From Isoetes taiwanensis (Eukaryota; Streptophyta; Lycopodiopsida; Isoetales; Isoetaceae), in the NCBI GenBank assembly GCA_021234155.1, contig JAJEKV010000063.1:3070948-3134947 (forward strand): a DNA stretch of 64,000 nucleotides. The letters run 5' to 3'. Below are positions 10,471-23,614 of this stretch, in pieces. The number at the start of each line of letters is the position of its first letter. Positions within the stretch are counted from its first letter, which is position 1. The translations under genes were made by a program, and so were the position numbers. The notes below the pieces were generated by a model. That model saw only the letters and a list, made by a program, of their open reading frames with translations, was not told where the DNA came from and ran no database searches.

Positions 10471-12939
10471 CACAAACTTGTAGATCCTTACCAGCATGTC
10501 AAGGACCATGTACCCAAAAGCAGTGCGGATCCGATCTATCACCCGTGTCACCACAGGGGGGCCAAGTAAAGGTGGACTTCCACGCAGCCAAGCAATCATG
10601 TAGTTTTCACGGGCATTATCTTGAAGCGACCTCATGCAATCTATGTCTTCTTTTTTTTTTGAACCAATCACGGTTAATCGAATGCATTAAAACATGAATT
10701 TAGCCATGAACTGAAAATTTGCCTAAAAAAGAAACAAGAAACATAAAAGCTAGACTCACATTATCCTCCTTTGCCAGCGATGTCTTTAACAAATTTCTTC
10801 ACATAATTTATGACATACACACCACAACCAGAATTATTGTCTTTGTTGGGGAGTTTCTAATGGAATCACGTGGTGCATTATGCAATGCACTTTCCTCATG
10901 CCTCCACCTCTTAAACAAATGCTCGTGAGGAATGCGCAAGTATGAATAAGAAATTAGCTTCAATCATAATGCAAAAGATTAAATATTTCGAAGTTAGAGA
11001 GGAATACTTACGATTGTCACAAATTCTCGGGTAGATGCATGCAAGGGGGCATATGAATCAAGGTCACGAGGAATGCAAGGGCGGGGAGCTTTCAAAAAGA
11101 AGAGCACATGAGCCATCGATCACTAAGATGAAAAAGGCTCCAATGGCCACTAAGAAATAGCAATTTGAAAGGCAATTAGAATAGATTTAAAACTTAAATA
11201 ATCGGGTGATCTGAGTTTACCCAAAGATTGACAGGGAATATAATAGAATTGTCTTTGTCTGGATCTTCCACAGGTGCCCTACCAAGCGGGTTGTCGAGGG
11301 GGGATGAGCTTGGCAAAGCGCTCATAAGCCCTACACAACCCTTTTGCTTCCATTCAAAAACGGCCGAATGCGGCGGGATGCAAGAACACATGATGGCACC
11401 TTTTCGGATTGGAATTGAGTCTTGAAATTACCCTGTACAACCAATTGAGCAATTCGATGCAATGAAAACTGAAATTGAAGAAACTTAAGAACTTAAAACT
11501 TACAGGAGATAAGAACCAATGCAATCCGGAGTCCACATCGCTCTCCCACATCCCAGGGGCGAGGAAAGGGATTGTCATAAATTTTAGGGCCTCGGCTTCT
11601 TGGATGTAAAACTTCGACATTTCTCGACTTCTTGCCCCACCTTGATGAAGGGGCTCTCAACCACCACAGGGGAAATTTAATGTGAAGGGGCCACTGCCAT
11701 CGATCGGCATCAACACCTCTTTGGTAGTCCAAAAGCAGAATCGAGAAAATGTGGATCGACAATTACAAATGATCTGAAGATAATCTTGCTGGGCTTGGGA
11801 ATATTAGCTTCGAGCTCAGGTTTCAGCCAGGATCCGGTTAAGCGCCATGACTTGATGGATTTAGGAGGAGGTTTTGGGGTTTTGGATGCCTGATGCCTCA
11901 GAAATTTTTGGGCACGGCTTTGGCAACCTGAGGTTTAAAACAAGGGGCAGCTTTAGGCAAAGGGGCCCGGTTTGGGCAAAGGGGCCGAATGCTTTCCTGC
12001 TTTGCCAGCACCTCCCCTCGCTCACATCATCGGCCCAATTGGCTTTGCTCTTTTGCTCTTTGGTTAGTGGAGGCCAAAGCTCATCATCGAGATTAAATTT
12101 TTGGTGCTCTTGCTTTTTGATCCAGGTACCTTTATCTCCTCGATCGCAATTGTTGGCTTTCCAATTCACTTGCTTTTTCTTCCTCTCACACTGTAAATTA
12201 ATGAAGGCTTCTCTTTGGCTCTTATCGAGAAGACCCATTTCAATTTAACTCATCGGCCACCACTCGAAATGTCTCGGCCCTACGCAATTTCGGGGTGAGG
12301 TTGTGGGCATATTTATAGTCCGGATCCATGCCGGCCCGCGAAACCTTTGCATAACTCCTCTTCTTCGATTGGCATTTGTCTTGGCGGGCTCTGCATTGGG
12401 CAAATGAATACGGTTTGGGATCCTCCCCCTCGGCGCATCAGGAACCCGCCACCTATCAACCAAGGCATGCACTCGAAACCTGTGATTTTCGAGCTCAACC
12501 TTCCTGGAGTAACTTTTGGTGCAGTCATCAACTAAGCACTTCCATCTCTTTGCCAGCTGATCGTAACTGTAATCAGGGGGCTCTTCGTTCAAGTAACGCG
12601 CATCAGGCTCGTCTATGACAACACCCTCCTTTCACCCGGCCCCCTTCCTCATTTCAAATGCCATGTAAGCCTAGCGGGTTGGCGTCCACGTGGCTTCGTT
12701 CTTTCACCTCCTCCCTTTGTATTTCTTCCCCACGTAGATTTTCCTCCCCTTCATCAATTTTTGTTGCCCCGGCGGCCGGGGACTCCACCTCGGCATCCCA
12801 ATCCGGCTTCCAGTCGCGGGGCGTGCCCGAATCACGGAATGCATATGAAGCAGCGCCGTCAACACAAAGATTCTCGCCAAAACTGGTGTTGAGGCTGACT
12901 TCCAGGTTTAAGGATTCGTCCATCTGCAAGCCACAGTAA

Positions 12940-13379
12940 GATTTAGTAAAGAATAGTAGGAAATAGTAAAAAACTTGATATAGCAGACCGGAAGGGGTCG
13001 ATTTTACCTCCGTAACCCGTTATCACGAGGTAAACGTTAATGTAAACGACAGCGAGGGCTTAATGGTGCCGTCGCCCACAAAACCATTATTGCAAGGGGG
13101 GAACCCTTGGTGATTTCACCGAGAGTTCTCCCCCGGACTTGGACTCTTGAAATCGGTAGTGCTTCTGCGCCCTCCCGATATCCAAAAGGTCCTACGTATG
13201 GACGGGATTGGCCACGATACCGGCAAAGATTAATGGCCCGGTCCAATTTAATTTTAAAATTAAAGTTGCCGGGCCGCTTTATGATCCCGAGGGGCCGGTA
13301 TAAATCCGCCGGATCTAATGGCCGACAAGAAGCCCGGAGTGCATCTAATCTACGGAGAATAGCGCTCCTGCCTCCCGCC
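12940..13379. other. Region between accessory-gene start and right palindrome array
   Basis: Moderately G+C rich. It holds an inverted AT segment (AATTTAATTTTAAAATT, about 13247-13263) and, read on -, TTTATACC near 13300. The latter could be a TATA element for the accessory gene. The overlapping long frames here on both strands are by-products of base composition. Confidence 0.35.
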
Positions 13380-17180
<3,801 letters not shown>

Positions 17181-17189
17181 TCTGTTTGA

Positions 17190-17254
17190 GCAGACTATAA
17201 TATTCAGAAAGAGTCTACCCTCCATCTGGTGTTGCGTCTCCGTGGAGGATTCTA
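17190..17254 (+). pseudogene. Isolated ubiquitin C-terminal fragment
   Basis: The DNA reads as [20 protein letters not shown] and a stop, the last 20 codons of ubiquitin unit 4, without any upstream ubiquitin sequence. It is the left edge of duplication unit B. Confidence 0.88.
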
Positions 17255-17468
17255 AAATGTTCGAAATAGTACTCTTGAAGTGTCTTGTTCTACATGATAC
17301 CATGGTGTGGCTTTGGATTTGAATTCCATTGTATGTGGCTTCCATGATAAATAAATGAAGTACTTTTATCTAGTCCTGCGTTTATACTATTGATTCTTCA
17401 GTTAATTTTTAATCCTTAAATGTTATTATAAATCTTTTTTGTATTGATTGTTTTGTGTTGTATCTTTT

Positions 17469-17750
17469 GTGCCTCTCATATTGTATCTTTTGTATCATAT
17501 TGTATCTTTTGGTATAGACAATTTTTGCTGTGCCGGTCAGTACTATATCAACACGATGGTTGAGTTTTACAAGAACTCTGGAAAATTGAAAGGATTATAG
17601 AAAAGTGATTGTGCCTCTGGTATCGTATCTTTTGTATCATATTGTATCTTTTGGTATAGATAATATTTGATGTGCCGGTCAGTATTATATAGTACCAACA
17701 CGATGGTTGAGTTTTGCAAGAACACTGGACAATTGAAAGGATTATAGAAA
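17469..17750 (+). repeat. 142-bp tandem duplication within unit B
   Basis: GTGCCTCTCATATTG at 17469 and GTGCCTCTGGTATCG at 17611 start two copies that run through CACGATGGTTGAGTTTT to GGATTATAGAAAA. Unit A has a single copy (about 15380-15520). Confidence 0.85.
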
Positions 17751-19852
17751 ATTGAATGTTTATAAGGCTGGACATGGTGAATTAACTGTGAACCAGCAGC
17801 TCATGCGTTCAGTTTTTAGGTTTATGGGTTGGCCTCAAAAGTTCAGCTCATAGAAGGATATCCATCACTAGTATACGGCCCTATATTTTTATCAATTCTA
17901 GAGTATCAATTGAGAATTGGATTGCTCAGACAGTGATTTCAAGGTATGTGCCCAGCAAAATTCCTGTCGCACTGGAGGCTTTTACATATTGGCTTATGAA
18001 GTGGTTATTTGTTGCAGGATCGTGAATGGGATAAAACATATCTACCCGCATTATCTGCTGAATTTTATCATTTTAGAAGTAATATCGTTGTCCAGTTTTA
18101 TCAGGTATGTTTGCCAACATAGTCAAGGAATTGCTGTTTCATTCTTCCCACAATTTACTAGATTTGAGCCCTGTTACCACGGGGTCTTGACTTTATATCT
18201 GATCTTTATAAACTAATTCCAATGCTCTTTGGAACTAAGTTTTAAGTCGACAAATTTCTTTTTCTTTGCACTTCTTTTGGTCCATCTGTTAAGATGATAA
18301 GCAGTGCCGTATACATAGTAGTAAAATAAATTCCACACTACACATCATCTGTATGCTTCAGACGTACGAGCTCTTGCATCTAAGCTTTCCTTGCAGAAAG
18401 TATTGACGACCATCCTTGAATTATAGGTATATTCCAAACAGTAACAGCTGTTGAGCTGCGGGGTACATTTTTGTGAGGAGAAATGGAGCCAGGACCAGGT
18501 GGATGGTTTTTTTTTTGCTCAACAGCGATCCCTTTGCACTGGACTTTTTTACATGTCAGCTTATGGCTGGCATTTGTTTCAGGAACATGAATGGAGATAG
18601 GTAGCCATGGCTAATTTTGGATGCGTCACATTATCTGCTGAATGCTATCTTTTTGGTACATCAGCCATGCTTGATTTAGAATGCATGGTAATAAGTAGCT
18701 CTTTCATTCTGTACAGTAACAACTAGGTTTGAGCCTAAGTTTTCAACTTGCATGATTTGATGCTGCTGTTTAGGAACTAATTCTAATGCTATTATTTCTC
18801 TCTGGGGTGAAGATATGTCATCGAGTTGATCCATCTGTTCATTTAATCCAGAATGCTAGTTTCTTTTTTTGTTGCAGAAGGTATAACCAAAGTTTATTTC
18901 TCATTTTTTATATGTAGCATTTAAAACCTTCTAGTATACACCCTTCAAAAACTTGCTTCATGGAAGTCCAAGATTGCTTGGGATTAGACCACATAGTCTG
19001 ATGTTCTCAAAAGACGCTGATTCAAAAGACGATGACTTTGCTGGTACCTTCTCCCATCTTCTCCGTCTGCATATGTTACACAATTTTGATCAGAGGTGGT
19101 GCATTTATTCTGCCCAAGGATTTTACCCTGTGAACTATTCTTACTGGTAAAGGAGACTCTAGCTTAGAGGTGCGGGAATACCCTATGAGCTTTACTTACT
19201 GGTAAAGGAGACTCTAGCTTAGAGGTGCTGGAATACATCTGAAAATTGCTGTTGGTTTTGAGAAAACATGTTAGCTTCACTCATTAATTTATTACTTGAA
19301 ATGATTCCCTTTTGGAAACTTGTACTCTATATCATGATCATTGTTGCCTCCATACTCAGTATCTAATCCCAAAGTACTACTTCTTTTTGAGCACTGTGAG
19401 TTATTGTCTGTTACTTAAGATCTGAGCCTGAGCCATCCTAATGGCTCCTAAGATGTATGTGCCATGTAGGTATTATTCTTTACCTCATTATTTTGAGATT
19501 AATTGCTGAAAGCTTAAACTGCGAGTGATTGCCTATTACTTAAAGAAGATATGAGCCATCCTAAGATGTATGTGCCATGTATTATTTTTACCTCAGTATA
19601 TGGAGATGCATTGCTGAATCTTTAATTTTTCGCCTTTCCTTGGTTGCAAATATGAGCTCCTGTTGTATCCTGTGCGGGCGCAAGAGGGATGCGCATAACA
19701 GAAGTCACGAACCACCTCCCTCAGATAGCCACACCTTTATTGGCCCTTGCAGCTGCAGTTTCGGTTCCATTAGTGACATCCCAGGCTACCACTTGAACGT
19801 CAACAATGGGCTTCAGGTAATTCTGTTGGAGCCGCCAGACCATATTTGCTAG

Positions 19853-21381
19853 GCTCATATAATGTACCTTTTCTGCTTCTTCTACATGCTCATCTTTGGG
19901 TCCTTCTGGGTAGTCCTGAAGACATTCCTGAGTTCTTGAGACATTTGTGAAGACATTGAAGACATTCCTGAAATGGGATTGCAGTATAAGCGAGGCTTAT
20001 TGGCATTGTCGTGATTGTTAGGTGTTGTTTTTTCTTCTCACATGCCATGGCATGTATAGTCAAAAGATTTTCAGCATGGTATAATGAGTTCTTGTAAGAT
20101 CTTTGGAGTTGGTGGGGGAGTACGGCATATTCTGGTAGATATGTCATTTGTATTGGCTGATTTTATGTGATTTTGCACGTTACGATATGACGTAACATTT
20201 TTTTACTGGGAAAATTTTAAAAATACCCCTCTATTTTGAGGTATCTGTAAAAAGGCCCTTATATTTTGAGATATTATAAAAATGCCCCTGATATGGCCAC
20301 GAAACTACCAGAGATAAGAGAAGAACGACTGGAATGATTTTGGGCAATCGGAAACAAACCCACTTTGAGAAGATGATCCCGGAGTGGTAAATTGGAGCTG
20401 ATGATTTTGGCTTCCGATAAGATATGAAGATCTGGTTATGGAGCTTGCAAATTTTCTAATTTGGAGCAGGGCCAGAAACAACAATCCCAGAAAACCTACA
20501 AAATCTTGAGCCCTTTGTATTTTCTATGGGCAGAGCTACTAATTCCTTTCTAAATTTCTCTTTTCTTTTTTGTAGATTTTGAGCAATAGAGCTGTCAAGT
20601 TCTTTGGCATGCATGCCACAATTATCTTCAAAAAGACGCTGAAGGGAACTTGTTCTTTGGCATGCATGCCACAATTATTTTTAAAAAGATGTTGAAGGGA
20701 ACCTCTGCGGCTTGGGCATATCTTTGTTCTGCCTTTGGATCACTCTTCTTATTTTAAAGCACAGATTGCAAATTCATGGGTCGAGAGTCTGGCATTGCAC
20801 CAACGGACACCAATTTAACCAGTTGTGTGTGAAAATCTCCAAATTTTGAACTGCTGCTGCTAGATTGTTAATTAGATTCAGAGCTAGCATTGTAGGGATC
20901 GCCTGAAGGCTACAGGCTGTGACGAGCCTGCCCGAGTTGACCCTCTTGGCAACTCGGGATCTTGTCAATATTGCACTAATTCTAAGTTGGTGTGACAAAC
21001 AATTGAATATGGTGAAGAATTGAATCTTCCTTTTGCATAGTTGAAATTGACCCATTTATATACAAGAATTTAGCGCTGGCTCCGGCAGGAGACCTGGAAG
21101 ATATGGCATTAAGATTTGGCACACTTTTATGAGCAATCTCTTTCTCTCACACTTTAAATTTGAAATAGTATATGATGGGTATGTTTCCCTATTGATGAGA
21201 TGAAGATGAGATGATATTTGTTATGTCGTCATTAATGCGAGTAAGTTATGTAACATAGGCTACTTATGTCCGCCAGCGCCTTATACACCCTTGGGGGCTG
21301 AATTTAAGTGAAACCATTGGTCAATTATTTGGTGAAGCTCTTAGATAAGCTCTCCCATGTGATATCCTGATGAAGCGTAGT
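19853..21381. other. Unassigned DNA with a 53-bp doublet
   Basis: At 20601-20703 a segment starting TCTTTGGCATGCATGCCAC occurs twice, 53 bases apart. A stretch near 20220-20290 has three related lines of the type TATTTTGAGRTAT...AAAAATGCCC, a degenerate short repeat. No gene was recognised on either strand. Confidence 0.5.
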
Positions 21382-21390
21382 GAAATCGTT
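21382..21390. repeat. Target-site duplication of MULE-2, left (GAAATCGTT)
   Basis: Matches 23606-23614 exactly. The following G is also shared, so 9 or 10 bases are possible. Removing the element and one copy gives AGTGAAATCGTTGGTCAGTT. This aligns with AGTGAAACCATTGGTCAATT about 75 bases upstream (21308), which supports the reconstructed empty site. Confidence 0.82.
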
Positions 21391-21417
21391 GCGTGAAAAT
21401 ATTTTTTACCGGTTATT

Positions 21418-21655
21418 GTGATTCCATCGCAAGATATTCCCTCTGCGAATCACGGACGGACCCTCGAACGGATCCGCCTCGGAGGCTCCGGATTTTCCGT
21501 CGACAACGTCGGTGTACCTTCCGATGGATCCCAACCATCCGGCTCTATAGGGTCCATCCCGGCAGTCCGTTTTATACCTTCCTGGAATCACATCGCCAAA
21601 TACCACCGACGGAATCACCGCTCTGTTCTCCATGCGGCGGAATCACCGCCCGAGA
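21418..21655 (+). repeat. Left subterminal repeat region of MULE-2
   Basis: GTGATTCC and GGAATCAC arms occur several times (21419, 21585, 21620, 21648), separated by G+C-rich DNA. More diverged than the right array. Confidence 0.7.
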
Positions 21656-21719
21656 ATATTCGATAAAATTCAAATTTTTTTGACGTCCTATTCTTTATTC
21701 TTGTGGGAGGTGTTTTCAG

Positions 21720-22014
21720 GTAGTGCCGGCTATGGCCGCTTTGCTCGGCGATGGCGCCTTCAAAATTTGGATCCACGAGAAGATCTCAAGGGAAGAATAC
21801 TCCTGGTTTTTTAACGACTTAGGGAGATATTCCTTGAGCAGTTTCTTGAAATTGCATGCGGGGCTTGGAGTTCCGTGCGGGCTTCCCTTTTTCTTGCGAT
21901 TAGATGGAGGCGCCGACTTTGCCCTCGCCATCAACGCGGCTATGGCCATGGCGCTACCGCCGAGATACATTTCTCTGAGCTCACGATTTTGGGCTGCGGA
22001 AGATCTAAAAAGAT
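21720..22014 (+). CDS. Possible captured host exon inside MULE-2
   Basis: An open frame of about 98 codons begins just after a good acceptor (GTGTTTTCAG, ending 21719). It ends at a good donor (AAAGAT|GTGAGT, 22015). It reads MAALLGDGAFKIWIHEKI, then GRYSLSSFLKLHAGLGVPC, DFALAINAAMAMALPPRYI and WAAEDLKR. The opposite strand is also open, so strand is not certain. I do not recognise the family. MULEs are known to carry host gene pieces (Pack-MULEs); this could be one. Confidence 0.35.
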
Positions 22015-22838
22015 GTGAGTCAATCCGCTTTGTGAAAAAATCCACACGGATTCCTCGAAGGCGGCAAGGATCCCCGTATGGAAACGACAACATGTCTTTA
22101 CCCTGACGGCGAGCTTTGCTCGTATAGCCCTTATGCATGTCTCAGGTTAAAATTCTCGAATCATGCAAATGCGAGATTGTGGTGGTACAGCATGGTTGCC
22201 GTTGAGGGAAGTGGTGGGCAATGTGGCACAACATGGCTGCTTGTTGAGGGAATCGGGCGAAGATCCGAAGTAATAACCTTGCGGTTGTATTGGCCTTCCG
22301 GGCGGGGTTCAAAAGAGCCGCTTTACGTGATTTCGAGGGTTCTCTAGAGCCGTTTTCTCCGCCTTTTAACTTTTACGCTTAGACGAGGGGAAAACGGAAG
22401 GCAAGGTTAGAGGACTCAATTTTCTACGCACAAGAAAGACAAAAGCCTTGATCTCCCGAATCCCAAGTCTTCTTGAAGTTCCCTCTGGTCGGATCTAGAA
22501 GGTTTCAAAATACAAGGGTAGGTTTGATGGAGCCGGATTCAGTAACAGGGAAGCTTGCAGAGGTCTTCTGCTTATCTGATCTGTGATTTCCGGCCTTCCT
22601 TATAGATAATCGACCCTGCTTTCTGATTAAAACATCTGCCCTCCCGGATCAGAGCCATCAGCCTTCATATATCCATTCGACCCTGTTTTTTTTTTCTGTT
22701 TAAAGCCAATCAAACAACACAGAAACAATCCCAACCGAGAAGCAGATGTTCCAGACCTGGATTTTTTTTGTTTTTGCTCATATTGGACTCAAAGGGCAGG
22801 CCTCACATAGAAAGGGCATTGCCGATATTGGCACGGGG

Positions 22839-22976
22839 TTCAAATCCCCAACCAGAAAAATTCCAGGCAGTTTAGAGCATAACACTGGACATACAGAACA
22901 CAAGGGATTCAAATCCCCAACCAGAAAAATTCCAGGCAGTTTAGAGCATAACACTGGACATACAAAACACAGACAA
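22839..22976 (+). repeat. 69-bp tandem doublet inside MULE-2
   Basis: TTCAAATCCCCAACCAGAAA starts at 22839 and again at 22908. The two copies are nearly identical through AACACTGGACATAC. Confidence 0.9.
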
Positions 22977-23077
22977 AATGGAGTGGCCGAGCTTGTGTAT
23001 TTCCAATGGTTCAGTGTTAATTTCATTCATGATCTTCAAGTAAACATAGGCTTCGCTTAAAGCTCGCTTAACGGAGG

Positions 23078-23575
23078 AGTGATTCCATCTTGCGGAATCA
23101 CGGAGGAGTGATTCCATCTGGTGGAATCACGGAGGAGTGATTCCACCGGGCAGAATCCCATGGTGGTGATTCCACCGGGCAGAATCGCATGGTTGTGATT
23201 CCATCTGGCGGAATAGCAATGTTGTGATTCTGTCTGGCGGGATACGTAAGTGGTGATTCCATCTCACGGAATCAGATGTTCGTGATTCCATCTGGCGGAA
23301 TAGCATGGTTGTGATTCCGTCTGGCGGAGTAACACGATTGTGATTCCGTCTCGCGGAATAAATAATACGGTTGTGATTCCGTCTGGTAGAATACATGAGC
23401 GGTGATTCCATCTCGAAGAATCGTAAATTGGTGATTCCATCTGGCGGAATAGCAAAGTTGTGATTCCGCCGGAAGGTATAAATGACCTGAAAGCGACCCT
23501 GTCAGGTACGGATATACAGATAACGGGGTCTCCGGCCTGGTGATTCCGCGGGATGGAATTTTTTGCGATGGAATC
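23078..23575 (+). repeat. Right subterminal palindrome array of MULE-2, about 15 units
   Basis: About fifteen units of the form GTGATTCCATCTGGCGGAAT are spaced 27-39 bases apart. Arms GTGATTCC and GGAATCAC pair across a short CTGG-type loop. The units vary (CATCT, CGTCT, CACCGGG) and spacers are 10-18 bases of unrelated sequence, often GCATGGTT. Confidence 0.9.
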
Positions 23576-23605
23576 ACAATAACTGGGGTAAAAATATTTT
23601 GTTCC

Positions 23606-23614
23606 GAAATCGTT
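23606..23614. repeat. Target-site duplication of MULE-2, right (GAAATCGTT)
   Basis: Exact match to 21382-21390, directly outside the right terminus. Confidence 0.82.

Larger units (their letters stand above)
9033..12929 (-). pseudogene. Accessory zinc-finger gene of the MULE, convergent with the transposase
   Basis: Coding-like segments run leftwards from MQMDESLNLEVSLNTSF (12929). A C2H2 zinc finger of spacing C-x4-C-x12-H-x4-H (CLVDDC to HRFRVH) lies at about 12538-12467, preceded by EPPDYSYDQLAKRW. A lysine-rich segment follows (12238-11860, with KFNLDDELWPPLTKEQKSK), then frames containing SKFYIQEAEALKFMTIPF (about 11590) and HSAVFEWKQKGCVGLMSALP (about 11370-11310). VRTTTKLFVEQVPSMPIHL lies near 9598. 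The C-terminal end is ANPAYAYFHHMMWGDYPVC, CGCNRGG and a TAG at about 9033. The splice structure is not resolved, and frame changes near 12600 and 12245 could be introns or decay. Position and orientation match mudrB of MuDR, but I see no sequence relation to it. Function unknown; DNA binding is suggested by the finger. Confidence 0.55.
17186..19850 (+). repeat. Tandem duplication downstream of polyubiquitin, unit B
   Basis: Same order of blocks as unit A but about 550 bases longer. The extra length lies in 17470-18070, where a 142-bp segment is doubled and unrelated sequence is present. The RKRDAHNRSHEPPPSDSHT block at 19680-19815 keeps the same frame with few changes. That may mean it was once an exon, but no family is recognised. 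Confidence 0.85.
21391..23605. mobile_element. Non-autonomous MULE (2.2 kb) with palindromic subterminal arrays
   Basis: The inverted ends share AAAATATTTTTTACC and GTTATTGTGATTCCATCGCA. Weaker inverted similarity continues inward for about 250 bases, for instance TTATACCTTCC and GGAATCAC on both sides. A 9-bp direct repeat flanks it. No transposase is present. It holds a possible captured exon (21720-22014) and a 69-bp tandem doublet. Its termini resemble those of the 8.4-kb MULE at 5761-14148 (TTTTACC, 8-10 bases, GTGATYCC), so it could be mobilised by a related transposase. Confidence 0.85.

Noticed and set aside
21396-21405. AAAATATTTT at both ends of MULE-2 as the target duplication
   Set aside because: It is self-complementary and better explained as part of the terminal inverted repeat; GAAATCGTT just outside restores a continuous flank repeat when the element is removed.
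22831-22856. GGGGTTCAAATCCCC, resembling the T arm of a tRNA
   Set aside because: No matching D arm, anticodon arm or acceptor pairing is found at tRNA distance, and the sequence is part of a 69-bp tandem doublet.
23078-23575. Regularly spaced repeats resembling a CRISPR array
   Set aside because: Units vary in sequence, spacers are short and partly shared, the array lies in the terminal region of a plant DNA transposon, and no cas-like gene is present.
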